The position numbers were made by a program, and so were the translations under genes. Below are positions 35,753 to 45,815 of a stretch of 64,000 bases of DNA, piece by piece; position 1 is the stretch's first letter, and every line of letters starts with the position of its first letter. The stretch comes from Lachnospiraceae bacterium (GTDB taxonomy: Bacteria; Bacillota; Clostridia; Lachnospirales; Lachnospiraceae). Under the pieces are notes generated by a model, which was given only the letters and a program-made list of their open reading frames with translations, was not told the origin of the DNA and searched no databases. The DNA lies in contig SVFF01000013.1 of the NCBI GenBank assembly GCA_015057005.1, positions 1 to 64,000 of the forward strand, read 5' to 3'.

Positions 35753-38700
35753 TTACATAAAATCAAACAAACTGATCTGATTCGACTCCGGCAGATCACC
35801 CAGAAGCCCCAGGGAGTCCATCAACTCGATTACGGTCTTGGACACTTTTGTCCTCTGACGGAAATCATCCTTGGACAGGAAAGGACCATCCTTGGCAGCT
35901 TCCACGATATCGTCCGCCGCCTTCTCTCCTACGCCGTCGATACTGCTCAAAGAAGGCATAAGCTTCCCGTCCACAATCTGGAACAGTCTGGACTGGGCTC
36001 TGAAAATATCGATGGGCTCAAATTCATAACCTCGGGCGTACATCTCCTGAACGATACGCATATCGCCGTAGGCATCCTTCTCCTTGTTGGAAAGGGTGTC
36101 AGATCGCTTTTTATAGTCTGCCATCACATTTTCCAGATGGGTCTTGCCCTGGCACATGATTTCATATGAAAATGCTTTTGCGCGGATACTGAAGAAGGCG
36201 CCGTAGTAAGCCAGGGGGTAATTGATCTTGCAGTAAGCAATTCTCCAGGCCATCATTACGTAAGCTACCGCATGGGCCTTGGGGAACATGTACTTGATCT
36301 TCTCACAAGACCATACATACCAGTCCGGTACGCCGTGGGCCAGCATATCTGCTTTCCAATCCGGCCACTTATCACTCTTTCCTTTTGCCACAACACCTTT
36401 ACGCACTGCCTCCATGATCTTAAAGGAAGCATCCGCCTCCACGCCCATTCGGATCAGGTATGTCATAATATCATCTCGGGTACAGATCGCTGTGGAAATG
36501 GTGGCCTTTCCCTCCTGGATCAGAGTCTGGGCATTGCCCAGCCAAACGTCGGTACCGTGGGATAATCCCGCGATACGCACCAGATCGGAGAAGGTCTGGG
36601 GATTAACATCAAGTACCATCTGCATCGCAAAGTCCGTACCAAACTCAGGAATGCCCAGGGCACCCAGCTTGGTACCTCCGATATCCTCCGGCGTAATGCC
36701 CAGAGCCTTGGTGTTCTGGAACAGGCTCATTACATCCTTGTCATCCAGAGGAATTGTGGTCGGATCCACTCCTGTCATATCCTGCAGCATACGGATCATG
36801 GTAGGATCATCGTGTCCCAGAATATCCAGCTTCAGCAGGTTGTGGTCAATGGAGTGATAATCAAAGTGTGTGGTAATGGTACTGGTGGTCATATCATTTG
36901 CCGGATGCTGCACCGGTGTAAAGGAGTTGATATCCTGACCGATGGGCAACACGATAATACCGCCGGGGTGCTGTCCCGTGCTTCGTCTGACGCCGGTACA
37001 GCCCAGGGTAATGCGGTTGATCTCACTGGTACGTTTGTGTTTCCCACGCTCTTCAAAGTAATTCTTTACGTAGCCAAAGGCGGTCTTGTCAGCCAGAGTA
37101 CCGATGGTACCTGCACGGAAGGTCTGACCGGCACCGAAAATCACTTCCGTATATTTGTGAGCCTTGGACTGGTACTCACCGGAGAAATTCAGGTCGATAT
37201 CAGGCTCTTTATCGCCCTTAAATCCCAGGAAAGTCTCGAAGGGAATATCAAAACCGTCCTTGTGGAGCAGAGCGCCGCACACCGGGCAATTCTTGTCAGG
37301 CATATCAATACCTGCATTGCCCGCGTAAGCCTTTACATCATCCTCGTCAAAATCAACATAGTGGCATTCACTGCAGTAATAATGAGGCGGCAGAGGATTT
37401 ACTTCCGTAATGCCCGCCATGGTGGCCACAAAGGAGCTTCCTACTGATCCTCTGGAACCTACCAGATAACCATCCTCCACTGACTTCCACACCAGCTTCT
37501 GGGCAATAATATACATTACCGCGAAACCGTTGCTGATAATGGAGTTTAACTCTCTCTCCAATCTGGCCTCTACGATCTGGGGCAGATTAGGACCGTAAAT
37601 CTCATGGGCTCTATTATAACAAATATCCCGCAGCGTCTTGTCGCTGTCAGGAATGACCGGGGCACACTTGTCAGGCCGCACAGGCGCAATGCTCTCCACC
37701 ATGTCCGCGATCATATTGGTATTGGTGATGACCACTTCCTTGGCCTTATCGCTGCCCAGATAGGAAAATTCCTCCAGCATTTCATCGGTAGTATGCAGAT
37801 AGAGCGGGGCCTGATCATCCGCGTCTGCAAAGCCCTTGCCCGCCATGATGATCCTGCGGTATACTTCGTCCTCCGGATCCAGGAAATGCACATCACAGGT
37901 AGCCACAACGGGTTTATTGAATTGCTCACCCAGCGCCACGATCCTGCGGTTAATATTCAGAATATCCTCCATGGAATTTACATTCCGGATTCTGTCAGAC
38001 TCAATCATAAACTTATTGTTGCCCCGGGGCTGGATCTCCAGATAATCATAGAAATTTACGATTCTGGCGATCTGGGCATCCGACTGCTCGTCCAAAAGTG
38101 CCCGGTACAACTCTCCCGCTTCACAGGCACTGCCCAGGATCAGACCTTCCCGGTATTTTTCCACCAGACTCTTGGGGACTCTGGGATTACGGCTGAAATA
38201 GGTCAGATGGGACTCTGACACCAAGCGGTACAGGTTGACACGTCCCAGGTCATTCTTGGCCAAAATAATGGCATGGTAAGAAGGAAGACGCTTTACACCC
38301 TCTGCACTGGAAGCTCCCAGGGCATTTACCTGGGCAAGTGTATGGATGTTATCTTCTTCCATCATCTCTATGAATTTCTCAAAAATATGAGCAGTACATT
38401 CCGCATCATCCACCGCACGGTGATGATTGTCCAGAGAAATGCCCAAGGTCTTGGCCACTGCATCCAAGGTATGCTTGGCCTGATTCGGCAGCAGCACCCG
38501 GGCAATGCCCACCGTGTCCACGTAAGTAAATTCCTGGGGGTATCCCAGGCGTCTGCAGTTCTCCATGATAAAGCTCATATCGAAATTGGCATTGTGTGCC
38601 ACCAATATACAGCCTTCGGCAAATTCCAGGAACCGGGGCAGCACCTCATCGATCATGGGCGCATCGATCACCATATCATCCCTGATACCGGTCAGCTTCT

Positions 38701-40495
38701 CAATTTCAAAGGGAATGGGTACATCAGGATTCACAAAGGCGGAATACCGGTCCACCACTTTTCCGCCTGACACTTTTACCGCACCGATTTCAATGATCCG
38801 GTTGTTTACCGGTGAAAAGCCTGTGGTCTCAATATCAAATACCACAAAATCATCCTGCAGGTCCTGTCCCTTGTCGTTGGTGACAATCTCCTTCAGGTCA
38901 TCAACCAGATATGCTTCCACACCGTAGATGATCTTGAAAAAGTCCTGACGGTCCGGCTTGGCATCACCGGCCTCCTGGCGCTTTTTCTTCTCTTCCTTCC
39001 ACAGATCATCCCACACATGGTTGGCATCGGTAAAGCCCTGCACCGCACCGTGGTCTGTGATTGCAATGGCCTTATGTCCCCACTTGTAGGCTCTCTTTAC
39101 AATATCCTTGGCCTCGGAGACACCGTCCATATCGCTCATTTTGGTGTGACAGTGGAGCTCCACGCGCTTCTGGGGCGCGGTATCCACACGGACAGTGGTA
39201 AAATCGGGAATCTTTTTAATGCCCACCACGGAACCGATATTCAAATCGTGATCAAACTTATCCAGCGCACAGATACCCTTTACCTTTACAAAGGCTCCCG
39301 CCTTCACACCGGAAGTAATCTCCTTCACCTGATCATTGTGGGCAAAAAGCTTAACGCCGATGGTATCTGTAAAGTCAGTCACATCAAAGGTGATAATGGT
39401 CTTCTCGTTTCGAAGTTCCCTGGTCTCAAGCCCCAGGATCTTACCTCTGATCACAATCTCGCCCAATTCACCGATGATATCCTCTATCTTCATGGCCTCT
39501 TCTTCAAAGTCTCTTCCGTAGAGCACATCGGGATTGTCGGAGCGCTTCACCTTACCGAAGTCCCCGCCTCTGCGGAATTCGCCCTTCTTGAATTCGCCTT
39601 TTTTAAATTCACCTTTTTTGAATTCGTCCTTCTTAGCACCGAAAGCTGCTTTGCCCTTTTGGTCCCCACCGGCTTGAGCTGCGCCACCGCCCTTGGCAGC
39701 AGCATCTTGAGCACCACTTGCTCCGGAACTTCCTGCTGAAACTGCACCGGAACCGCCTGAGCCAATGACACCTTCTCCCGCACCATTTCCTGCACGCTGC
39801 TTGCTGGACGCATCACCGGCACCGGCCTCCGCACCGAAAATACCTTCCGGTCCTTCTGCCGGATACGCCAGGAATTCATCCCCATCGGGCTTTCCTGCAC
39901 CGCTATCACTCTCGCCCCGGACACGGGCATAAATGGCGCCAACCTTCATGCGGATCTTCTGTTCGTCCTCTTCCCCGTACTTTCCGGTCTGGGCTTCACG
40001 GTAGTCCACCTGGATCTTCACGCTCAAGCCGCAGCGTTCTACCAGGATCTTTTCCAGCACACGGATCAGTTCCTCCTCTTTGCTCTTGTTGAGAACGGTA
40101 TCCTCCACCGTAAGCACCATGCGGTCAGCCTCCGGATACGCAAACTCCGCGGTTTTAAAGGCATTGTATTCAATATGGCTGTATTCCTTCAATTCTTCCA
40201 GAATACTGTCTCCATATATATTCAGCAGTTTTTCCGCATTGTACTGGGAGGAAAGGGCAAAGCGCTCGTATATTTTCACAGTCAGGTTGGCATTAGGAAA
40301 CAATTGATTCTTAATCTCCCGTTCCACAGACCAGATGATCTCCTTCTGTATCAACCTGGTGCTGAACAGGTATACCCGCAGAAAGTCCTTCCGCTTGGTG
40401 GCAGAAACCTTCTCCACGGTAGTCTGCTCCATAATGTCATAAATGGATTTATTCAGTTCTAATGTCGGAAAGACCTCAAAAAACGGTTTGCCCAT
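35753..40495 (-). CDS. polC: DNA polymerase III alpha subunit, PolC type, with low-complexity insert
   Basis: The 1580-residue replicative polymerase of Gram-positive bacteria. Order: N-terminal domains (1-185), insert (about 196-315), OB domain (about 335-435), PHP (RVELHCHTKMSDMDG, ITDHGAVQG) split by a DEDD 3'-5' exonuclease (VVFDIETTGFSP, HNANFDMSF, HRAVDDAECT), then the catalytic core with a zinc site (CSECHY, CPVC) and PDIDLNF. PolC proteins are usually about 1430-1470 residues; the extra length is mostly a Gly/Ala/Ser-rich stretch followed by four KKxEF repeats at 288-307. It starts two bases after the ispG stop, so the two are cotranscribed. Confidence 0.97.
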   Translation of the reverse strand: MGKPFFEVFPTLELNKSIYDIMEQTTVEKVSATKRKDFLRVYLFSTRLIQKEIIWSVEREIKNQLFPNANLTVKIYERFALSSQYNAEKLLNIYGDSILEELKEYSHIEYNAFKTAEFAYPEADRMVLTVEDTVLNKSKEEELIRVLEKILVERCGLSVKIQVDYREAQTGKYGEEDEQKIRMKVGAIYARVRGESDSGAGKPDGDEFLAYPAEGPEGIFGAEAGAGDASSKQRAGNGAGEGVIGSGGSGAVSAGSSGASGAQDAAAKGGGAAQAGGDQKGKAAFGAKKDEFKKGEFKKGEFKKGEFRRGGDFGKVKRSDNPDVLYGRDFEEEAMKIEDIIGELGEIVIRGKILGLETRELRNEKTIITFDVTDFTDTIGVKLFAHNDQVKEITSGVKAGAFVKVKGICALDKFDHDLNIGSVVGIKKIPDFTTVRVDTAPQKRVELHCHTKMSDMDGVSEAKDIVKRAYKWGHKAIAITDHGAVQGFTDANHVWDDLWKEEKKKRQEAGDAKPDRQDFFKIIYGVEAYLVDDLKEIVTNDKGQDLQDDFVVFDIETTGFSPVNNRIIEIGAVKVSGGKVVDRYSAFVNPDVPIPFEIEKLTGIRDDMVIDAPMIDEVLPRFLEFAEGCILVAHNANFDMSFIMENCRRLGYPQEFTYVDTVGIARVLLPNQAKHTLDAVAKTLGISLDNHHRAVDDAECTAHIFEKFIEMMEEDNIHTLAQVNALGASSAEGVKRLPSYHAIILAKNDLGRVNLYRLVSESHLTYFSRNPRVPKSLVEKYREGLILGSACEAGELYRALLDEQSDAQIARIVNFYDYLEIQPRGNNKFMIESDRIRNVNSMEDILNINRRIVALGEQFNKPVVATCDVHFLDPEDEVYRRIIMAGKGFADADDQAPLYLHTTDEMLEEFSYLGSDKAKEVVITNTNMIADMVESIAPVRPDKCAPVIPDSDKTLRDICYNRAHEIYGPNLPQIVEARLERELNSIISNGFAVMYIIAQKLVWKSVEDGYLVGSRGSVGSSFVATMAGITEVNPLPPHYYCSECHYVDFDEDDVKAYAGNAGIDMPDKNCPVCGALLHKDGFDIPFETFLGFKGDKEPDIDLNFSGEYQSKAHKYTEVIFGAGQTFRAGTIGTLADKTAFGYVKNYFEERGKHKRTSEINRITLGCTGVRRSTGQHPGGIIVLPIGQDINSFTPVQHPANDMTTSTITTHFDYHSIDHNLLKLDILGHDDPTMIRMLQDMTGVDPTTIPLDDKDVMSLFQNTKALGITPEDIGGTKLGALGIPEFGTDFAMQMVLDVNPQTFSDLVRIAGLSHGTDVWLGNAQTLIQEGKATISTAICTRDDIMTYLIRMGVEADASFKIMEAVRKGVVAKGKSDKWPDWKADMLAHGVPDWYVWSCEKIKYMFPKAHAVAYVMMAWRIAYCKINYPLAYYGAFFSIRAKAFSYEIMCQGKTHLENVMADYKKRSDTLSNKEKDAYGDMRIVQEMYARGYEFEPIDIFRAQSRLFQIVDGKLMPSLSSIDGVGEKAADDIVEAAKDGPFLSKDDFRQRTKVSKTVIELMDSLGLLGDLPESNQISLFDFM
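39575..39634 (-). repeat. 15-bp tandem repeat in polC (KKGEF units)
   Basis: Four consecutive 15-bp units encode KKDEF, KKGEF, KKGEF, KKGEF, followed by a diverged RRGGDF. All units keep frame, so unit gain or loss would only change insert length. Confidence 0.9.
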
Positions 40496-40497
40496 GT

Positions 40498-41556
40498 TTA
40501 TCTCCAGTTATCTAATTCTTCTTTTAGAGCATGCAAAAGCTGCTCTTCCGGTACCTTGCGGATGATCTCACCCTTGCGGATCAAAAGGCCTTCGCCGATG
40601 CCGCCTGCAATGCCAAGATCTGCTTCCCTTGCTTCGCCGGGGCCGTTTACCACGCAGCCCATCACAGCAACCTTAATATCCAGAGGATAATCCTCCACCA
40701 GTTTCTCTACTTTGGATGCCAGACCGATCAGGTCAATCTGGGTACGTCCGCAGGTAGGACAGGACACCACTTCAATGCCGCCCTTTCTCAGTCCCAAAGT
40801 ACGAAGGATCAGTCTTGCAGACTTGATCTCTTCCACAGGATTGCCGGTCAGGGATACGCGGATGGTATCACCGATGCCCTGATGCAGGATCAGTCCCAGC
40901 CCGATGGAAGATTTGATATTGCCGCTGGTCACGGTACCGGCCTCTGTAATGCCCACATGCAGGGGATATACTGTCTTTCCGGCCAGAAGCTCATGGGCCT
41001 TTACGCACATAAGCACATCTGAGGATTTGATGCTGATCACCAGATTGTCATAACCCAGTTCCTCGATCATGCGCACCTTATCCAGGGCGCTCTCCACAAT
41101 ACCCTCTGCGGTAACGCCACCATATTTTTCCACAAGATTTTTCTCCAGGGAACCACTGTTTACGCCCACACGGATAGGAATATTGCGCTCTCTGGCCACA
41201 TCTACCACAGCCTTCACCCGATCCTGACCGCCGATATTGCCCGGATTGATGCGGATCTTGTCAGCGCCGTTCTCCATGGCAGCAATGGCCATCTTATAAT
41301 CAAAATGAATGTCTGCCACCAAAGGAATGTGTATCTGCTTCTTGATCTCAGCCACGGCCTTAGCAGCCTCCATTGTGGGCACCGTACAGCGGATGATCTC
41401 ACAACCCGCTTTCTCCAACTCCAGGATCTGCGCCACGGTTGCCTGCACATCCTCCGTCCTGGTATTGGTCATGGACTGGATCAAAATGGGATTGCCTCCG
41501 CCAATCTTACGATCACCAATCTGAATCACCTTTGTCATCTCTCTATAATCAGCCAT
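40498..41556 (-). CDS. ispG: 4-hydroxy-3-methylbut-2-enyl diphosphate synthase (GcpE)
   Basis: A 352-residue MEP-pathway enzyme converting ME-cPP to HMB-PP with a 4Fe-4S cluster. The TIM-barrel start (VQIGDRKIGGGNPILIQSMT) and the C-terminal cluster ligands (SCPTCGRTQIDL; GCVVNGPGEA) are all present. GGAAAGG precedes the ATG. In most Firmicutes ispG follows dxr and rseP; here those genes are absent and ispG follows dprA after a 150-base gap with its own weak promoter (-10 TACAAT). Confidence 0.97.
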   Translation of the reverse strand: MADYREMTKVIQIGDRKIGGGNPILIQSMTNTRTEDVQATVAQILELEKAGCEIIRCTVPTMEAAKAVAEIKKQIHIPLVADIHFDYKMAIAAMENGADKIRINPGNIGGQDRVKAVVDVARERNIPIRVGVNSGSLEKNLVEKYGGVTAEGIVESALDKVRMIEELGYDNLVISIKSSDVLMCVKAHELLAGKTVYPLHVGITEAGTVTSGNIKSSIGLGLILHQGIGDTIRVSLTGNPVEEIKSARLILRTLGLRKGGIEVVSCPTCGRTQIDLIGLASKVEKLVEDYPLDIKVAVMGCVVNGPGEAREADLGIAGGIGEGLLIRKGEIIRKVPEEQLLHALKEELDNWR

Positions 41557-41709
41557 CTTGCTACCGCCTTTCCTGAAATATGTTTTAAACTATTACTTTC
41601 TTACACGCAATTATGATTTCACGCATTATTTCTATTGTACTTCATTTTTTCCTTTTTGTACACTCTCGGTTTTTTGGGGTTATAAAAAAACTGCAATGCC
41701 ATATTCTCC

Positions 41710-42948
41710 CTACGGAAGTTTCCGCGAAAAATGCCCCGGCGATGCCTGTACCGCAACACCCAACATACACAGCCGCATCAGCCCTGCCGTAACCCGTGAA
41801 ACGGTCCAGTCTCCGTGCAGACTCCCCGAAAGTTCCTCCAACATCTTCTCTACCGGCTTGGGTGTCAGATCCAAGAGCCGATACAAAGGCTGTAATGTAG
41901 CCGGAACCGTCGTATTACACGTTTCCACCGAAATCACTGCCGCTTCTGCCGTGCCGGCTTTTGTCGTGCCGGTTTCTGCCGCATCTTTTACAGCCTCTTT
42001 TACTGTATCTTCTTCCATTTCTTTTGCAGCGTCATCTTCTCCGATATGTTTCCGCGACAAAATCCCCCACTGCTCCAGCCACAATCCTCTGGCCTCATCC
42101 AGAAAATCTGCCGGCGATGTCAGGACAGCCGCCCCCTGCTTTAACAGCCTGTTGCAGCCGTCGCTGAGCCTGTCTGTAATACGCCCGGGTACCACATAAA
42201 CCTCCTTGCCCTGCTCCAGGGCCATGTCAACGGTAATCAGCGTCCCGCTTTTGTTGCGGGCCTCAATAACTACCACCACATCAGCCAAACCGCTGACAAT
42301 GCGGTTTCTGGGCGGGAAATTCTGTGGTCTTGGCTGTGTCCCGGGGGGATAAGAAGAAAGTATACAGCCTCTCTCCGGGATGGCCTGATATAAGCCTTTG
42401 TTCTGGGCCGGATAACAAATATCCACGCCGCATCCCAACACTGCCGTGGTACTTCCTCCTGCCCAAAAAGCCGCCTGCTGACTGATCCCGTCTATTCCTC
42501 TGGCCATACCGCTGATCACCTGGACATCATTTTGCCCCAGATAGCGCCCCAGTTCTTCCGCTACATATTTTCCATATTCCGAACAATCTCTTGCCCCGAT
42601 GACAGCCACCGAAAGCTTATCATCCTCCGGCAGAATCCCCTTGTAAAAAATACCATAGGGAGCATCCGGAATCTGTCGCAGACGCTTCGGATAATCATTA
42701 TCCTCTATGGTCAAAAATCCAATGCCCTGTTCTTTCAATTTATCATATTCTGCCTGCAGATCCCACCTCCTGCGCAAATCCACCAACTCTGTCAGTTTGT
42801 CTGCCGACAACACCTGCCGAAGCGCCTCCTCCGGCGCCTCGTATATTTCCCGGGCGCTGCCGCACAGCGCGAGCAAGCGACTGATACTGCGATTGCCCAC
42901 ACCCGGAATACAGCAAAGCCAGTGTTCGTAAATCTTTGTATCAAACAT
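41710..42948 (-). CDS. dprA: DNA-processing protein DprA
   Basis: A 412-residue protein that loads RecA on incoming single-stranded DNA during natural transformation. A SAM-like N-terminal region is followed by the Rossmann-like core (VAVIGARDCSEYGKYVAEEL, ISGMARGIDGISQQAAFWAG, VLGCGVDICYP, FPPRNRIVSGLADVVVVIEA) and a C-terminal winged helix (about 345-410). Between them is a Glu/Ala/Thr-rich linker of about 45 residues, making it longer than most relatives. It begins directly after the comM stop, using AGGAGG inside the comM end. Confidence 0.95.
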   Translation of the reverse strand: MFDTKIYEHWLCCIPGVGNRSISRLLALCGSAREIYEAPEEALRQVLSADKLTELVDLRRRWDLQAEYDKLKEQGIGFLTIEDNDYPKRLRQIPDAPYGIFYKGILPEDDKLSVAVIGARDCSEYGKYVAEELGRYLGQNDVQVISGMARGIDGISQQAAFWAGGSTTAVLGCGVDICYPAQNKGLYQAIPERGCILSSYPPGTQPRPQNFPPRNRIVSGLADVVVVIEARNKSGTLITVDMALEQGKEVYVVPGRITDRLSDGCNRLLKQGAAVLTSPADFLDEARGLWLEQWGILSRKHIGEDDAAKEMEEDTVKEAVKDAAETGTTKAGTAEAAVISVETCNTTVPATLQPLYRLLDLTPKPVEKMLEELSGSLHGDWTVSRVTAGLMRLCMLGVAVQASPGHFSRKLP

Positions 42949-44511
42949 TCAAACCTCCTTTCCGGTCCGATAGCAGGCCGCTTCCAGCAGATGATCCGTT
43001 GTAATCTCCATGCTTCCTTCCAGGTCAGCAATGGTCCTGGCTACCTTCAACATTCTGTGATAAGCCCTGACGCTGATCTGCAGGGAACAGTACAGCTGCT
43101 CTGCAAATTCCCGCTGTTCCTCCCCTAATACACAGAATTTGCCGATATCTGCGGCCTCTACATCCCCATTGAACTTGTATTTGCTCCCTCTGAAACGCTC
43201 CTCCTGGATTTTGCGTGCCGCAATGACCCGTGCGCGCATATCTGCGCTGCAGTCCGGCTGCGCATTCTGTCCGGTATTCCTCTCCTTCCTCTTCTTGTAA
43301 AGTGCCCGCACATCCACCCGCTGCAGTTCTACACACAGATCAAACCGGTCCAATATGGGCCCCGAAACCTTTCCCATATATTTGTCCACCTGAACTTGTG
43401 TACATCGGCATTTATTCTTGTCCGGATGAAATCCGCAGGGACAGGGATTCATGGCCGCCACCAACATAAAATTAGCCGGATAGGTAACGGTGCCGCTGGT
43501 CCTGGCAATGTGAATCAGGTGTTCTTCCAGCGGCTGGCGCAGACTGTCAAGCACCGACCGCTGAAACTCCGGCAGTTCATCCAAAAACAGTACCCCCCTG
43601 TGAGCCAGAGAGATCACACCGGGCTTGGGCAAAATGCAGCCCCCTGTCATAGCCGCTTGTGTAATCGTATGGTGTGGCGCTTGAAAAGGACGACCGGTCA
43701 GAAGTGCTTTCCCTTCCTCCAAAAGACCGGCCACACTGACTACCGCGGTCACTTCCAGACTTTCCTCCAGCGTAAGCGGCGGCAAGATCCCGGGAATCCG
43801 TTTTGCAATCATGGATTTTCCCGCGCCGGGCGGCCCAAACATCAGCAGATTATGAAAACCGGCCGCTGCGATCAGGGCCGCCCGCTTTGCTCCCTCCTGT
43901 CCACTGATTTCCTCAAAATCTCCCTCACAGCTATGATCTTCTCTTTCAAAAAGTTCCTCTACCAGAAGATTTGTGACCGGCAAAATGTCCTCACCATGCT
44001 CTCTGTCCGCCAGAAAAGACACCAATTGGCCGATATTCTCCACACCACGCACCCGAATTCCCGGGATTACCGCACCCTCCGGAGCATTGACTGCCGGTAC
44101 AATACATTCCCTGATTCCCTGTTCCGCTGCTGCTTTCACCACAGGCAACACCCCACGTGCCTTTTTAATCTCACCATTCAACCCCAATTCTCCCAAAAAG
44201 AGTGTATCCTCCAGTTCTTCATCCGGAAAATACCCCAATGCTTTCAACACACCCACAGCAATGGGCAGATCAAAGGCTGTCCCTTCCTTTTTCCGGTCTG
44301 CCGGAGACAAATTTACGGTAATGCGATTGGGCGGAAGGTCAAACCCGGCATTTTTAAGTGCCACACAGACCCGCTCCCTGGATTCCCGTACCTCATTACT
44401 CAAAAGCCCTACCATACTGAAGCTCGGCAGCCCTCTGTCGATATCCACCTCCACACCCACAAGATAAGCCGAGACGCCGGACAGCGCCCCTGAAAAAATG
44501 GTACAAAACAT
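42949..44511 (-). CDS. comM: YifB/ComM family Mg-chelatase-like AAA ATPase
   Basis: A 520-residue ATPase of the ComM/YifB family; ComM is a branch-migration helicase in natural transformation. An N-terminal Lon-protease-like domain (GVEVDIDRGLPSFSMVGL, NLSPADRKKEG) precedes the AAA core with Walker A GPPGAGKSM and Walker B LFLDELPEF. A Cys-rich NPCPCGFHPDKNKCRCT follows in the core. The open frame extends 55 codons upstream as a Phe-rich stretch, but AGGAGG seven bases before the ATG at 44511 and family alignment place the start there. It is coupled to dprA. Confidence 0.95.
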   Translation of the reverse strand: MFCTIFSGALSGVSAYLVGVEVDIDRGLPSFSMVGLLSNEVRESRERVCVALKNAGFDLPPNRITVNLSPADRKKEGTAFDLPIAVGVLKALGYFPDEELEDTLFLGELGLNGEIKKARGVLPVVKAAAEQGIRECIVPAVNAPEGAVIPGIRVRGVENIGQLVSFLADREHGEDILPVTNLLVEELFEREDHSCEGDFEEISGQEGAKRAALIAAAGFHNLLMFGPPGAGKSMIAKRIPGILPPLTLEESLEVTAVVSVAGLLEEGKALLTGRPFQAPHHTITQAAMTGGCILPKPGVISLAHRGVLFLDELPEFQRSVLDSLRQPLEEHLIHIARTSGTVTYPANFMLVAAMNPCPCGFHPDKNKCRCTQVQVDKYMGKVSGPILDRFDLCVELQRVDVRALYKKRKERNTGQNAQPDCSADMRARVIAARKIQEERFRGSKYKFNGDVEAADIGKFCVLGEEQREFAEQLYCSLQISVRAYHRMLKVARTIADLEGSMEITTDHLLEAACYRTGKEV

Positions 44512-44845
44512 AAAACACCTCCTGTAATTTTTTGGAAAATATTCAGAAAAAAGCCATGAAAAAAATGATGAAAACCAGATGAAAAAAAGAAAACAGAAAA
44601 ACAGAAACAGGAAAACGGAAATAGAAAGAAAATAAAATAGAGAAAACAAAAAGAGAAAATAAAAAGAGAGAAACAATCAAATAAACAGAACAAATCAAAC
44701 AAACAAAAAAAATGTTAAAAATGGAAATCAGAATAATAAAATGATATATTTCTCCGCGGTGCCCCTCTGGACGGCGCACCGCGTTATCTTCAGAAATCGT
44801 GCAATATCAGGAAACGCACTATATTAGAATTATAGAAATCAAGAA
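44512..44845. other. comM upstream region with a long purine-rich tract
   Basis: From about 44530 to 44740 the plus strand is A/G-dominated with few pyrimidines, so the comM leader would be a long U/C-rich RNA. A GC hairpin (CGCGGTGC 44754-44761 with GCACCGCG 44775-44782) follows the aldose epimerase gene; it has no clear U-tract and could be a weak terminator. No gene is accepted here. Confidence 0.6.
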
Positions 44846-45721
44846 CTACAGAATGGTAATCTCCCACAAATTGGTATACACACCATAGGGCTCAAGAGCC
44901 ACCAGATCAGCCTTCTCCTCAAAAGCCTCTACCACATTGTCTCCGGACGGCAGGGATACCCAAGGCTCAACACACACATAAGGCGCATCCACACCGGCCA
45001 TATGCCACAGACCCACATAAGGCATTCCTGGATATTTCACATGAAGTACGGGGCCGCGCTCAGCAGAGCACAGTACCACTTCACCCTGGGTACCGGTCAG
45101 AACAATAGCATCCTGGTCAAACAGATCGTGCTGCAGAGAGATCCGATTACCCTCCTCCGGAATGTAGGGATTCGTTGCACCGGTCAGATAACCTGCCGCA
45201 GTAAGCTCCACTCTCTCCATCTCAGCAGTGGGAGGAAACAGGAAATAATAATCCTCAAACTTCTCCTCATCCGTCAGAGGCACATTAAATCCGGGATGAC
45301 CACCCAGGCCAAAATACATGGTCTTACCCTCTTTATTTTTCACTATGTAATAAATCTTGATGCGGCTTCCGTCCAGCTCATAATGAATTTCAAACTGAAA
45401 TCCAAAAGGATATGCCTGTCTGGTCTTTACATTGTCCTCCAGACAGCAAACAAGATAGTCCGCTCTCACCTGTTGACAAACAAATTCCATATCCCGGGCA
45501 AATCCATGCCTGTCCATTATGTACTCCCGGCCCTGATAGGTATATCTGCCGCCGGGCATTCTGCCTACGTAGGGGAACAAATTGGGGGCCTGTCCCTTCC
45601 AAACTGCAGGATCTGCCTGCCACAGATACTCTGTCCCATCCGGGGTCTGTACAGAAGTCATCATTGCTCCCAGAGAATTCACTTCTACCTTCAAATTTTC
45701 ATTACAAATCTGATATTTCAT
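44846..45721 (-). CDS. aldose 1-epimerase family protein (LacX-like)
   Basis: A 291-residue cytoplasmic beta-sandwich enzyme. The start (YQICNENLKVEVNSLGAMMT), the DRHGFARD catalytic His region and GLGGHPGFNVP match aldose-epimerase relatives of the LacX group. They interconvert sugar anomers; the natural sugar is unknown. GGAAGGAG ahead of the ATG at 45721 decides the start over one 12 codons upstream. It is transcribed from its own promoter after sigK. Confidence 0.88.
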   Translation of the reverse strand: MKYQICNENLKVEVNSLGAMMTSVQTPDGTEYLWQADPAVWKGQAPNLFPYVGRMPGGRYTYQGREYIMDRHGFARDMEFVCQQVRADYLVCCLEDNVKTRQAYPFGFQFEIHYELDGSRIKIYYIVKNKEGKTMYFGLGGHPGFNVPLTDEEKFEDYYFLFPPTAEMERVELTAAGYLTGATNPYIPEEGNRISLQHDLFDQDAIVLTGTQGEVVLCSAERGPVLHVKYPGMPYVGLWHMAGVDAPYVCVEPWVSLPSGDNVVEAFEEKADLVALEPYGVYTNLWEITIL

Positions 45722-45777
45722 GGCTTTTCTCCTTCCGTAAAAGGCTCTGAGACACACTCAAAGCCTTTCTAAGAAAC

Positions 45778-45806
45778 ATGATAAAATTTTTCCCGGAACA
45801 AGTCAA
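45778..45806 (-). promoter_or_regulatory. promoter of the aldose epimerase gene
   Basis: -35 TTGACT (45801-45806), 17-base spacer, -10 TATCAT (45778-45783). Confidence 0.6.
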
Positions 45807-45815
45807 TAGCTTTTG

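Noticed and set aside
44512..44676. Phe-rich N-terminal extension of ComM.
   Set aside because: It is a reading of the pyrimidine-rich leader; ribosome site and family alignment start the protein at 44511.
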